A DNA stretch of 64,000 nt from Algorimicrobium sediminis (lineage in GTDB: Bacteria; Bacteroidota; Bacteroidia; Flavobacteriales; Flavobacteriaceae): positions 62,001 to 126,000 of the forward strand of contig NZ_JBHULS010000001.1 of the NCBI RefSeq assembly GCF_042684585.1. Reading direction: 5' to 3'. The position numbers were made by a program, and so were the translations under genes. How positions within the stretch are numbered: position 1 is the stretch's first letter; each line of letters starts with the position of its first letter. Positions 10,054 through 18,202 of this stretch are shown here, one piece after another. The notes beneath the pieces were generated by a model, which did no database searches, was not told the DNA's origin, and worked only from the letters and a program-made list of their open reading frames with translations.

Positions 10054-11082
10054 TTACATGCCGCCGCGTCTGCCTCCAGAACTTCGCATGCCGCCAGACG
10101 ATCCGCGACTAGATCCACCACTTCGTATGGTTGGTGAGGAACTTCTTCTTGGTGTGCTAAAATTGCTGTTAGTTCTTGGTGTAGAATTGGTTCTCACACG
10201 TGGGCGCGGGGTGCTATTGGTTTGCACTCGTGGCGTATTGTTATTTCTTACTCGTGGTGTACTGTTATTTCTTACACGCGGCGTGCTATTTGGTGCAACA
10301 TTATTTGAATTATTACGCGTGCTTCTAACATCTCTAACGGTACTACGGGTAGATCTAGTAGCTCTTGCATCTGTTTGTGTTCTGTCGCGTCTGCCTACAT
10401 GGCTGCTTCGCGTGTAATCGCGTCTTGGTGCAGCGTTATAAATTCTATTAGAATCGAAGTACCTCGAGCTGCCGTAGCGACCAGGCATATTGTAAGCCCC
10501 ACCGCGTCTGCCATTTATAAAAGCGACGTGATTTCCATAATAGTAATTATTCCAAGGATTGTGGTAATAGCCACCATAAAAACCACCATAATACCCGCCG
10601 TGCCACCATGGGTTGTAATAACCAGTGTAGTAGTAAGGGCGGTAAAAGTAATGATTCGTCCAAATGGGTGGGTAATATCCAAAATAAAAGGGATCATAAA
10701 AATTGTTATAAAAGCCACCGCCATTGTACACATTAATGGATACATTGGAAGTTTCTTGGCCCCACCCAGCGTATGCTTGTGGTTGGTATTGTATGCTGTC
10801 GTTTTCTACGTATTCTCCAGAGTATTCATCTACATCTGTAAACACCTCGTCATTGGTGTATACGGCATATTCCGATGTTTTTTCTTTGAAATAATTTTGG
10901 TAATATACACTGTTGTCTACAGCCGTGTTGGTTTCTTGTTCAACAGCTGTTGTTGAGGTATTATAAATACCATCGGCGTCCGAACCTGCTTGCTGGTATG
11001 TGCCGCATGCACTTACAAAAAGCAAGCTTGTTAAAACCGCTATTGTAGGTGTTTTATCTAGGATGTAGTTTTTAATGGACAT
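10054..11082 (-). CDS. Tyr/Gly- and Arg/Thr/Asn-rich lipoprotein
   Basis: A predicted lipoprotein of 342 residues with unknown function. An upstream in-frame ATG at 11112 exists, but the start at 11082 places a proper signal directly at the N-terminus, with lipobox FVSAC and Cys26. After an acidic segment (about 50-110) comes a Tyr/Trp/Gly/Asn-rich block (about 120-190), then a basic, low-complexity tail (about 200-342) of TPRVRNN-like units ending in Gly/Ser/Arg repeats. The basic tail suggests interaction with acidic polymers such as LPS, DNA or polysaccharide, which is inference only. It sits upstream of the FadL-type porin in an apparent two-gene operon and is divergent from proS. Confidence 0.75.
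   Translation of the reverse strand: MSIKNYILDKTPTIAVLTSLLFVSACGTYQQAGSDADGIYNTSTTAVEQETNTAVDNSVYYQNYFKEKTSEYAVYTNDEVFTDVDEYSGEYVENDSIQYQPQAYAGWGQETSNVSINVYNGGGFYNNFYDPFYFGYYPPIWTNHYFYRPYYYTGYYNPWWHGGYYGGFYGGYYHNPWNNYYYGNHVAFINGRRGGAYNMPGRYGSSRYFDSNRIYNAAPRRDYTRSSHVGRRDRTQTDARATRSTRSTVRDVRSTRNNSNNVAPNSTPRVRNNSTPRVRNNNTPRVQTNSTPRPRVRTNSTPRTNSNFSTPRRSSSPTIRSGGSSRGSSGGMRSSGGRRGGM
10226..10297 (-). repeat. 24-bp tandem repeat in the lipoprotein tail
   Basis: Three adjacent 24-bp units (from 10226, 10250 and 10274) encode near-copies of the octapeptide NNxTPRVR. Related longer units continue on both sides. The repeat keeps the reading frame, so copy-number change would lengthen or shorten the basic tail without breaking the gene. 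Confidence 0.7.
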
Positions 11083-11181
11083 ATCTTTGTGTTTTATTGT
11101 TGAACATAACAAAAATAATTAGTTTTGCGAAATTATTTCTATTTTTAACATAAGTACAATATTTGTGCCAAAACCCTGTAT

Positions 11182-12660
11182 ATGAGTAAAAAACTAACAA
11201 GTAGAAAGGAAGACTATTCCAAATGGTATAACGAATTAGTGGTAAAAGCTGATCTTGCTGAAAATTCGGCCGTACGTGGTTGTATGGTAATTAAGCCCTA
11301 TGGCTATGCAATTTGGGAAAAAATCCAAGCAGAACTAGATAGAATGTTTAAGGAAACAGGGCACCAAAATGCATATTTTCCGTTGTTTGTGCCTAAAAGT
11401 TTATTTGAGGCTGAAGAAAAAAATGCCGAAGGTTTTGCCAAAGAATGTGCTATTGTTACACATTACAGATTACAAAGTGATCCAGATAAACCAGGCAAGT
11501 TGCGAGTAGACCCAGAAGCAAAACTTGAGGAAGAACTTATAGTTAGGCCAACTAGCGAGGCCATTATTTGGAATACCTATAAAGGTTGGATTCAATCTTA
11601 TCGCGATTTACCAATACTAGTAAACCAATGGGCAAACGTGGTGCGTTGGGAAATGCGCACGCGCTTGTTTTTAAGGACTGCAGAGTTTTTGTGGCAAGAA
11701 GGGCATACCGCGCATGCAACCAAAGCAGAAGCGGTTAAAGAAGCCGAGTTAATGAACAATGTGTATGCCACCTTTGTGGAAAATTTTATGGCCATTCCGG
11801 TTGTTAAAGGCGTAAAAACCGATAGCGAACGCTTTGCAGGTGCTGAAGAAACTTATTGTATTGAGGCTTTAATGCAAGATGGTAAGGCGCTTCAAGCTGG
11901 TACATCGCACTTTCTTGGACAGAATTTTGCTAAAGCTTTTGATGTTAAATTTACCACCAAAGAGGGGAGTCAGGAGTATGTTTGGGCCACCTCATGGGGA
12001 GTTTCTACACGCTTAATGGGTGCCTTAATTATGACCCATAGCGACGATAATGGTTTGGTATTACCACCTAATTTAGCCCCGAACCAGGTTGTTATTGTAC
12101 CGATTTACAAAACGCAAGAACAATTGCAAGAAATTACAAATTTGGTAAACGTTATTATGGGCGAATTGCGTTTGCATAACATTACTGTAAAATTTGATAA
12201 TAGAGATACGCTTAGGCCAGGCGCTAAATTTGCGCAACACGAATTACAAGGCGTGCCATTAAGAATTGCTATTGGCCCGAAAGATTTGGAAAATGGTACC
12301 GTGGAGTTAGCTAGACGCGATACCTTAACAAAGGAAGTTATAGCAATAGATAATCTTACCGAAAAGGTAAAAGGCTTAATGACGGAAATTCAAACTAGTT
12401 TGTACCAAAAAGCATTACATTATAGGGAAGCGCACACAACAGAGGTGGACGACTTTAAAACGTTTAAAAAAGTTTTAGAAGAAAAAGGGGGCTTTATTTC
12501 TGCACACTGGGATGGCACAGAGGAAACTGAAGCAAAAATACAAGAATTAACAAAAGCCACCATCAGGTGTATTCCTATGGATGAAAACACGCAAAGTGGT
12601 GATTGTGTGTATACTGGAAAACCATCTGCCAGACGCGTGCTTTTTGCGAAAGCTTACTAA
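11182..12660 (+). CDS. proS: Prolyl-tRNA synthetase, archaeal/eukaryotic-type
   Basis: Charges tRNA-Pro in the cytoplasm. At 492 residues it is the short form without the bacterial-type editing insertion. Visible class II features are the TSEAIIWNTYKGWIQSYRDLP region (motif 2 area, about 125-145), RTAEFLWQEGHTAH (about 163-176), GTSHFLGQNFAKAF (about 240-253), and the C-terminal anticodon-binding and zinc-like segments with two Cys near the end. This type is usual in Bacteroidota. It is divergent from the lipoprotein/porin operon and upstream of tRNA-Glu and rpsT. I see no editing domain, so Ala-tRNA-Pro correction would need a separate factor, which I cannot see here. Confidence 0.96.
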   Translation: MSKKLTSRKEDYSKWYNELVVKADLAENSAVRGCMVIKPYGYAIWEKIQAELDRMFKETGHQNAYFPLFVPKSLFEAEEKNAEGFAKECAIVTHYRLQSDPDKPGKLRVDPEAKLEEELIVRPTSEAIIWNTYKGWIQSYRDLPILVNQWANVVRWEMRTRLFLRTAEFLWQEGHTAHATKAEAVKEAELMNNVYATFVENFMAIPVVKGVKTDSERFAGAEETYCIEALMQDGKALQAGTSHFLGQNFAKAFDVKFTTKEGSQEYVWATSWGVSTRLMGALIMTHSDDNGLVLPPNLAPNQVVIVPIYKTQEQLQEITNLVNVIMGELRLHNITVKFDNRDTLRPGAKFAQHELQGVPLRIAIGPKDLENGTVELARRDTLTKEVIAIDNLTEKVKGLMTEIQTSLYQKALHYREAHTTEVDDFKTFKKVLEEKGGFISAHWDGTEETEAKIQELTKATIRCIPMDENTQSGDCVYTGKPSARRVLFAKAY

Positions 12661-12715
12661 CTAAAAAAAAAACAAAAAAAATCGCATTTGTTGTTGCAAC
12701 ATTTAAAATAAGTTG

Positions 12716-12723
12716 TATTTTTG
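12716..12723 (+). promoter_or_regulatory. Distal -7 box upstream of tRNA-Glu
   Basis: TATTTTTG matches the Bacteroidota -7 consensus TAnnTTTG. A TTG about 20 bp upstream (12694-12696) could be the -33 element. It lies about 95 bp before tRNA-Glu, farther out than the second promoter. Confidence 0.5.
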
Positions 12724-12792
12724 CACCCGCAACGACAAAGTTATAAGTTGTTTTGACAAAAAAAAAGATTTGCAGGTTTAAAAATTAGTTTT

Positions 12793-12800
12793 TATATTTG
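12793..12800 (+). promoter_or_regulatory. Proximal -7 box of tRNA-Glu
   Basis: TATATTTG fits TAnnTTTG and ends 18 bp before the mature 5' end of tRNA-Glu. A TTTG about 20 bp upstream could serve as the -33 element. Confidence 0.65.
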
Positions 12801-12818
12801 CAAACTCAAGAGCAAAAT

Positions 12819-12890
12819 GGCCCGTTCGTCTATCGGCTAGGACGCCAGGTTTTCATCCTGGTAAGAGGGGTTCGATTCCCCTACGGGCTA
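12819..12890 (+). tRNA. tRNA-Glu (anticodon TTC)
   Basis: A 72-nt cloverleaf. The acceptor arm GGCCCGT pairs with ACGGGCT (G1-T72 wobble), followed by discriminator A. The anticodon stem is CCAGG/CCTGG with loop TTTTCAT, so the anticodon is TTC. The T arm GGGG/CCCC carries TTCGATT. CCA is not encoded. rpsT starts 25 bp downstream and may share the transcript. Confidence 0.97.
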
Positions 12891-12915
12891 CAATTTTTAA
12901 TAAGAAAAAAATCAA

Positions 12916-13167
12916 ATGGCAAATCATAAGTCAGCGTTAAAAAGGATTAGAAGTAACGAGTCCAAGCGTTTAAGAAATAGATATAAGCACAAGACTACGC
13001 GTAACGCAATTAAAAAGTTACGTGAAACTAGCAGCAAAGAGGAGGCGCAAAAGTTATTTGTTGATGTTACCTCAATGATTGATAAGTTAGCAAAGAAGAA
13101 TATTATTCATGCTAATAAAGCTGCAAATTTAAAGTCAGGTTTAGCGAAGCATATTGCCACTCTATAA
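12916..13167 (+). CDS. rpsT: 30S ribosomal protein S20
   Basis: An 83-residue basic protein of the small subunit that binds the 5' domain of 16S rRNA. The N-terminus (MANHKSALKRIRSNESKRLRNR) is characteristic of S20, and the helical C-terminus ends LAKHIATL. The length is usual for the family. It follows tRNA-Glu with a 25-bp gap and is closed by a strong terminator, so the two are probably co-transcribed. Confidence 0.97.
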   Translation: MANHKSALKRIRSNESKRLRNRYKHKTTRNAIKKLRETSSKEEAQKLFVDVTSMIDKLAKKNIIHANKAANLKSGLAKHIATL

Positions 13168-13190
13168 TTTTGTTATAGATGTAAAATATA

Positions 13191-13220
13191 AAGCTTCTCT
13201 TTCAAGAGAAGCTTTTTTTT
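13191..13220 (+). terminator. Terminator of rpsT
   Basis: AGCTTCTC and GAGAAGCT form a perfect stem with a short loop, followed by eight Ts, 24 bp after the rpsT stop. Confidence 0.92.
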
Positions 13221-13271
13221 ATGCCCAATAATTTAGATTTAGTAAGTTTAAATCCAGTTTTGTTTATAATT

Positions 13272-13305
13272 AAAAATGCCTTGAATTATTTCAAGGCATT
13301 TTTTT
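13272..13305 (-). terminator. Terminator of rho, usable in both directions
   Basis: AAAAATGCCTTGAA pairs perfectly with TTCAAGGCATTTTT across a 4-nt loop. It lies 20 bp beyond the rho stop and has T tracts on both strands. Confidence 0.85.
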
Positions 13306-13324
13306 ATTTGAGTTACTTTAGGGT

Positions 13325-15013
13325 TTAACCATTCATAGAAATTAAAAACTCTTCGTTGTTTCTAGTTTGCTTAAAACGCTGGTTAATGAACTCCATGGCC
13401 TCTACCGGGTTCATATCGGCTAAATATTTACGCATTACCCACATACGTTGTATAGTGGATTCGTCCAACAAAATATCGTCACGTCTGGTACTCGATGACG
13501 TTAAATCGATGGCAGGGAAAATACGACGGTTAGATATTTTTCTGTCCAGTTGTAATTCCATATTACCAGTTCCTTTAAACTCTTCAAAAATAACTTCATC
13601 CATTTTGGATCCTGTTTCAGTTAAGGCCGTAGCAATAATGGTTAACGAACCACCATTTTCAATGTTTCTGGCGGCACCAAAAAAGCGTTTTGGTTTGTGC
13701 AAGGCGTTGGCGTCTACACCACCACTTAATATTTTTCCGGAAGCAGGTTGTACGGAATTATAAGCACGTGCTAAACGCGTTATAGAATCCAGTAAAATAA
13801 CCACATCATGGCCACATTCTACCAATCGTTTGGCTTTTTCTAAAACAATATTGGCAATTTTTACGTGTTCATGCGCCTCCTTATCGAATGTAGAAGCAAT
13901 AACTTCGCCGCGTACATTACGTTGCATATCGGTTACTTCCTCTGGACGTTCGTCTATTAATAAAATCATTTGATAAACCTCTGGATGGTTGGCAGCAATA
14001 GCATTGGCAACATCTTTTAAAAGCATTGTTTTACCAGTTTTTGGTTGCGACACAATCATACCACGTTGTCCTTTACCAATAGGCGAAAACAAATCCATAA
14101 TTCGGGTAGAAATGGTACTTTGCTTGCCGGCAAGATCAAATTTTTCCTGTGGGAAAAGTGGTGTTAAATGCTCAAAAGATACGCGATCGCGAACAACATC
14201 GGGGTTCTGACCATTAATTTTTACTACTTTTATTAACGGAAAGTATTTTTCACCTTCTTTAGGCGGCCTTACGCGGCCAAGAACCGTGTCGCCAACTTTT
14301 AGTCCGAATAATCTTATTTGCGATTGCGACACATAAATATCGTCTGGCGAGGATAGGTAGTTGTAATCCGATGAACGTAAAAAGCCATATCCGTCTTGCA
14401 TAATATCTAGAACTCCTTCACTTTCAATAATAGCGTCAAACTCAAAGTCGGGCTCACGATACCTGTTACGCGTATCTTTGTTGCCATTATTTTTTTTGTC
14501 TTGTTTCTGATTTTGTCCGCGGTTTTCTTTCGATTTTTCGTCCTTGGAGTTGGTGTTTTTATCGTCGCGTTTGTTGCCGGTAGTAGGCTTTGGACGGGGA
14601 TTGGGTTTGTTTTGTTTCGGCGTGTTTCTGTTGGCCTCGGCGTTTGTCTGCTTCGTATCTGGACTCGCAACGTCTTCTTTGGTAGTTTCTGTTGGCGTTT
14701 GTGGCTTATTAGTTGCGGTTTCTGCCGTATTATCTGTTTTGCTTGCGCGAACAGCTTTTTGTACGCGTTTTCTTGGCTTTTTCTCCTTAACCTTTTCAGC
14801 GGGCTGTTCTGCTGAATCTGCTTTACTAGGCGCAGCAGCTAGTTCTGAAGTTGCTACTTCTTTAGCAGCTTTTGGGTTAGAGGCCTGGTGATCTAAAATT
14901 TGATACACCAAATCCAATTTTTTTAAAGACCTGTATTTGGGCACCTTAAGTTTTTGAGCAATTTCCTGCAATTCAGGAAGCTTCATGGATTTTAATTGAG
15001 ATATTTCAAACAT
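13325..15013 (-). CDS. rho: Transcription termination factor Rho with long insert
   Basis: An ATP-dependent RNA helicase that ends transcription. It has 562 residues, against about 420 in E. coli. The N-terminal Rho_N helices (about 1-45, MKLPELQEIAQKLKVPKYRS) are followed by a Lys/Thr/Ala/Asn/Pro-rich low-complexity insert (about 46-190). The RNA-binding cold-shock-like domain follows (about 195-265, DIMQDGYGFLR), then the RecA-type ATPase with Walker A SQPKTGKTM (about 325) and Walker B-region VVILLDSITRLARAYN. Charged N-terminal inserts of this kind are common in Bacteroidota Rho and may add RNA binding. It is monocistronic between convergent rpsT and divergent DUF4293. Confidence 0.97.
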   Translation of the reverse strand: MFEISQLKSMKLPELQEIAQKLKVPKYRSLKKLDLVYQILDHQASNPKAAKEVATSELAAAPSKADSAEQPAEKVKEKKPRKRVQKAVRASKTDNTAETATNKPQTPTETTKEDVASPDTKQTNAEANRNTPKQNKPNPRPKPTTGNKRDDKNTNSKDEKSKENRGQNQKQDKKNNGNKDTRNRYREPDFEFDAIIESEGVLDIMQDGYGFLRSSDYNYLSSPDDIYVSQSQIRLFGLKVGDTVLGRVRPPKEGEKYFPLIKVVKINGQNPDVVRDRVSFEHLTPLFPQEKFDLAGKQSTISTRIMDLFSPIGKGQRGMIVSQPKTGKTMLLKDVANAIAANHPEVYQMILLIDERPEEVTDMQRNVRGEVIASTFDKEAHEHVKIANIVLEKAKRLVECGHDVVILLDSITRLARAYNSVQPASGKILSGGVDANALHKPKRFFGAARNIENGGSLTIIATALTETGSKMDEVIFEEFKGTGNMELQLDRKISNRRIFPAIDLTSSSTRRDDILLDESTIQRMWVMRKYLADMNPVEAMEFINQRFKQTRNNEEFLISMNG

Positions 15014-15161
15014 TGATGTTGAATTGAATGTTGTATTTTAATGTTTTTTAAGTTGACTAATTCCGAAGAATAATTAACCGTGTGGTTCAGAAGAATAAGG
15101 ACTTACAACTCTGATAGTTGCAAATCAGTTGTGCAATTATACAACTTTATTTTCTTTTTTA

Positions 15162-15193
15162 TTGCTTTATTTTCAAAGAAACTGTTATTTTTG
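15162..15193 (+). promoter_or_regulatory. Promoter of the DUF4293 gene
   Basis: TTG at 15162-15164 and TATTTTTG at 15186-15193 match the Bacteroidota -33 and -7 elements with 21 bp between them. The start codon at 15218 follows 24 bp later, which supports that start over an upstream in-frame ATG at 15080. Confidence 0.7.
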
Positions 15194-15217
15194 TGTCCCG
15201 TTAAAGGAAAAACTTAC

Positions 15218-15628
15218 ATGCTGCAACGTATTCAAACATTGTACTTATTATTGGCCGCTATTGTTTCTGGTGGCCTTATTTTCGTGTTCCATTTGTGGAC
15301 CACCCCAGCGGGTGAAAAAATGTTTGCAACAGATGTGGTATATGTATTAGTGGGGTTCTTGCTATCTGCCTTATTATCGGTAATTAGCATTTTTAAATAT
15401 ACAAATAGACAGTCGCAGTTTGTATTAGGGCGACTTAACATCATATTAAACTTTATTTTACTAGGATTATTTGTGTATCAATCTCTAAATTTATCTGGAG
15501 AAACGGTTGTTTCTGAGAAAGGTATTGGGATTTTTCTTCCTATTGTTTCTATCGTCTTTTTAGCTTTGGCTAATAAGGCCATCAAAAAGGATGAAGATCT
15601 TGTAAAATCTGTAGATCGATTGCGATAA
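15218..15628 (+). CDS. DUF4293 family membrane protein
   Basis: A 136-residue inner membrane protein of unknown function, typical of Bacteroidota. It has four predicted hydrophobic segments (about 5-25, 40-60, 75-95 and 105-125) and a short charged C-terminus. The N-terminus MLQRIQTLYLLLAA is characteristic of the family. The ATG at 15218 is chosen because a good promoter lies just before it. The gene is divergent from rho, as is often seen in this clade, and has its own terminator. Confidence 0.85.
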   Translation: MLQRIQTLYLLLAAIVSGGLIFVFHLWTTPAGEKMFATDVVYVLVGFLLSALLSVISIFKYTNRQSQFVLGRLNIILNFILLGLFVYQSLNLSGETVVSEKGIGIFLPIVSIVFLALANKAIKKDEDLVKSVDRLR

Positions 15629-15656
15629 ACCTATCATCTTAGTAGTATTAGTGCGT

Positions 15657-15692
15657 AAGCCCAAGGTGAAGATCTTGGGCTTTTTTAATATG
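15657..15692 (+). terminator. Terminator of the DUF4293 gene
   Basis: AAGCCCAAG pairs with CTTGGGCTT, followed by a T run, about 30 bp after the stop. Confidence 0.9.
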
Positions 15693-15785
15693 CTTAATCA
15701 CTTGACGATTTTAAAAATTTAAACATTATACTTAATAAACTTGTTTGTTGATTTTTTTTTTGAGCCAAACCCAAATCTTATAAAA

Positions 15786-16623
15786 ATGAAAAATAAAATC
15801 ACATTTCAAGCTTATTATTTCTGTTAATTTTTGTCCTTTGTATTCAAGGTTGTTCACAGGATAATGAAGCGTACAAATTTGAATATAACAAATAAAAGTA
15901 TTGGTATTCATTTTTCCAAAATAGGTCAAAAACATAACGACGCTTTAGGGTTCTATATAGTTATATTTTAAAAATAATTCTACAGACCCTAGTGCAATTA
16001 ATTTAGTTGAAGCCACAAGTAATTACATTAGTGCTGTTTATGACAAAGATGTATATGGTGTAGTAGTGAACGAATTGAAATCAAGAAAAGATACTTTTAT
16101 ACCAGTTGATTTTTCTTAAAAAGTTGCTGATGTACTCCAGTTAGAATTAAAGAATAATTTAGTGATTGAAGAATCAAAAGAATATTTAGATTTAATAGAG
16201 ACCACTATTGATGAAGTGAAAAATAGTTGCAAAAATAATCTAAATACTATAAAAGCAAATTTAGAGCCAATTAAAGTCGCAATTGAAAATGATTTACAAG
16301 GAGATGAGAAAATAATTTTAATGTCTGCAGTTGTTAGAGCTATAAGTTAATTGAATTATTGGGAGGCACATAGTGATAAATGGAATAGTTTACTTAACAA
16401 TTCAAGTTCTAAAGTTACTTGTTATGGTTGGAATTGGTTTCAAGATACGATATCAGATATGGCAACCGCTAATGCTTACGGAGCAGGTATGGGTGCATTA
16501 GTTTGGCTAATAGCTATTGTTGGAGGTTCTGGTGATTTAGATGTAGTGGCTGCATCGGCCGTAGCCTATGGAGCAAATGCGTCAGCAGGTGTTGGATTTG
16601 TTGCCTTGTTAAACTCGATATAG
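15786..16623 (+). pseudogene. Decayed lipoprotein with Gly/Ala-rich hydrophobic tail
   Basis: Remains of one gene of about 280 codons, spread over three frames. MKNKITF begins at 15786. One frame over, LLFLLIFVLCIQGC is a complete lipoprotein signal with Cys at 15851. IGIHFSKIGQKHNDALGF is back in the first frame near 15900. From about 15976 the third frame runs STDPSAINLVEATSNYI onward, interrupted by TAA at 16117 and TAA at 16348, and ends with TAG at 16621. So there are at least three frameshifts and two nonsense codons. The last ~90 codons include a Trp-rich stretch and a Gly/Ala-rich hydrophobic tail (GAGMGALVWLIAIVGG). No family is recognised. The tail recalls bacteriocin-like peptides, but that is only resemblance. 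A small intact membrane protein gene follows. Confidence 0.75.
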
Positions 16624-16632
16624 TTTTAAATT

Positions 16633-16779
16633 ATGTTAAAAACGCTCATAAAACATTTAATAGGAGGTGGCGTACTTTCAATTGTTCTCTATACACTAGC
16701 GAATTTTTCTATGCTAACGTCACTATTTGTAGGAATATTTACAGGGGTAACAGCCTATATTAGCTTGGATTATAAATAA
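16633..16779 (+). CDS. 48-residue two-helix membrane peptide
   Basis: A short ORF from ATG 16633 to TAA 16779, nine bases after the stop of the decayed lipoprotein gene and in the same direction. It has a basic N-terminus (MLKTLIKHLIGGG), a first hydrophobic segment (about 10-24), a short break (NFSML) and a second hydrophobic segment (about 27-43) ending LDYK. The function is unknown. Its position suggests it was translationally linked to the lipoprotein, perhaps as a protective or assembly partner, which is inference. Confidence 0.55.
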   Translation: MLKTLIKHLIGGGVLSIVLYTLANFSMLTSLFVGIFTGVTAYISLDYK

Positions 16780-16830
16780 ACAAAGTAGATACTATCACCA
16801 GGTTGGTTTAGTGTTGATAGCAACTTCCAT

Positions 16831-17322
16831 TTACTTTTTAAACTCAATTACTTCCAAATTTTCAATTTTTCTACCATCAATGGTAAATCGCAACATGGTA
16901 CGTACTTTATGAAAACCATGTTTTCCAGCGGCTCCAGGATTCATGTGTATTAAATTGAGTTTTTTATCGGGCATGACTTTTAAAATATGCGAGTGTCCTG
17001 AAATGAAAATACGCGGCGGGTTTTCTTGTATTATGTCCCGAATTCTCACATTATATTTATTCGGGTATCCACCAATATGGGTTATCCAAACATCAACACC
17101 TTCACACATAAAGCGGTTGTCTAGCGGGAATTCTAATCGAGCTTTTTCGTCATCTATATTGCCGTAAACGCCACGTAAAGGCTTCAAAGCTTTGATGGCA
17201 TCGGTTACTTTTAAATCGCCAATATCGCCAGCATGCCAAACTTCGTCTGCTTGTTTTACGTATTTTAAAATAGCGTCATCCATGTGGCTGTGGGTATCGG
17301 AAAGAAGTAGTATTTTTTTCAT
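16831..17322 (-). CDS. Metallophosphoesterase, YfcE/MJ0936 type
   Basis: A 163-residue cytoplasmic phosphodiesterase. All metal-binding blocks of the family are visible: LLSDTHSHMD (D8, H10), HAGDIGD (D33 region), YGNIDD (N55 region), ITHIGGYP (H82 region) and SGHSHI (H108, H110 region). The length fits the small YfcE-like class. The natural substrate is unknown. The gene stands alone and is divergent from truA. Confidence 0.9.
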   Translation of the reverse strand: MKKILLLSDTHSHMDDAILKYVKQADEVWHAGDIGDLKVTDAIKALKPLRGVYGNIDDEKARLEFPLDNRFMCEGVDVWITHIGGYPNKYNVRIRDIIQENPPRIFISGHSHILKVMPDKKLNLIHMNPGAAGKHGFHKVRTMLRFTIDGRKIENLEVIEFKK

Positions 17323-17410
17323 TTTAACAGTCCAAATGGATAGGGTTTTAAAGTAATTTACAAGGTTTATATTTAACGTTTATTTGAAATTTCGGGAGCA
17401 ATTAAAATTC

Positions 17411-17418
17411 TATCTTTG
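17411..17418 (+). promoter_or_regulatory. -7 box of truA
   Basis: TATCTTTG matches TAnnTTTG and lies 26 bp before the TTG start of truA. No clear -33 TTG is seen. Confidence 0.6.
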
Positions 17419-17443
17419 TGCTTTACAAAAATAGCACAAACCT

Positions 17444-18202
17444 TTGAGATATTTTATAGAACTGGCATATAACGGAGCAGATTTTCACGGTTGGCAAAAC
17501 CAGCCCAACGCCATATCGGTTCAGGAGGTTGTGGAAAAAGCGTTAACCACCTTGCTAGGCAGCCCTATTGCAATTACGGGAGCTGGGCGGACAGACGCCG
17601 GTGTACACGCGCAACAAATGTTTGCTCATTTTGATAGCAGTCAGGTTTTTTCTTGTACCATGTTACAATACCGCTTAAATGCCTTGTTGCCACCAAGTGT
17701 TGCTATTTTAAATATTTTTGAAGTGGCACCCCATGCACATGCCCGTTTTCATGCTACTAGCAGAACGTATTTGTACAGAATAGCCTTGCAGAAAAATCCG
17801 TTTAATTTTGATAAAGCATATTTGTTAAAAAAGGAGTTGGATATAACAGCCATGGAAACGGCTGCCAAAGTGCTTTTAAATTATACAGACTTTCAGTGTT
17901 TTTCAAAAACGCATACCGATGTAAAAACCTATAATTGCCAAATTATGAAGGCACAATTTAATCAGGTAGCAGACGAATTACATTTTACCATTCAGGCCGA
18001 TAGGTTTTTAAGAAACATGGTGCGTGCCATAATGGGAACTCTTATTAATGTGGGGCTCGGAAAAATTACAGCAACCCATTTGCACACGATTATTACATCT
18101 AAAAACCGACAGCAAGCAGGATATTCCGTGCCGGCGCATGGTTTGTATTTAACACACATTTCGTATCCCGAAACTATAAAAAATGCTCACAAAACCAGAT
18201 AA
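17444..18202 (+). CDS. truA: tRNA pseudouridine(38-40) synthase TruA
   Basis: Makes pseudouridine in the anticodon arm of tRNAs. It has 252 residues. The catalytic motif GAGRTDAGVHA is at about 46-56, with Asp51 as nucleophile. The N-terminal RYFIELAYNGADFHGWQ and the FLRNMVRAIMGTL block near 185 are typical. The start codon is TTG at 17444, giving the standard N-terminus; no ATG lies nearby. The last 20 bp overlap the following ABC exporter gene, so the two form an operon. Confidence 0.96.
   Translation: MRYFIELAYNGADFHGWQNQPNAISVQEVVEKALTTLLGSPIAITGAGRTDAGVHAQQMFAHFDSSQVFSCTMLQYRLNALLPPSVAILNIFEVAPHAHARFHATSRTYLYRIALQKNPFNFDKAYLLKKELDITAMETAAKVLLNYTDFQCFSKTHTDVKTYNCQIMKAQFNQVADELHFTIQADRFLRNMVRAIMGTLINVGLGKITATHLHTIITSKNRQQAGYSVPAHGLYLTHISYPETIKNAHKTR

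Noticed and set aside
10375..10956. Plus-strand 193-codon ORF opposite the lipoprotein
   Set aside because: Antisense shadow of a low-complexity gene whose repeated codons avoid stops on the other strand; no start signal or family.
14501..14891. Plus-strand ORFs opposite the rho insert
   Set aside because: They are shadows of the Lys/Ala/Thr-rich insert; the products are Leu/Phe/Val/Cys-rich and match nothing.
15732..15935. Minus-strand 67-codon ORF
   Set aside because: It is antisense to the signal-peptide part of the decayed lipoprotein gene, which explains the sequence better.
16117..16350. In-frame TAA stops in the lipoprotein remnant as possible recoding
   Set aside because: Frameshifts are also present and other genes in the window use TAA as ordinary stops, so decay is the simpler reading.
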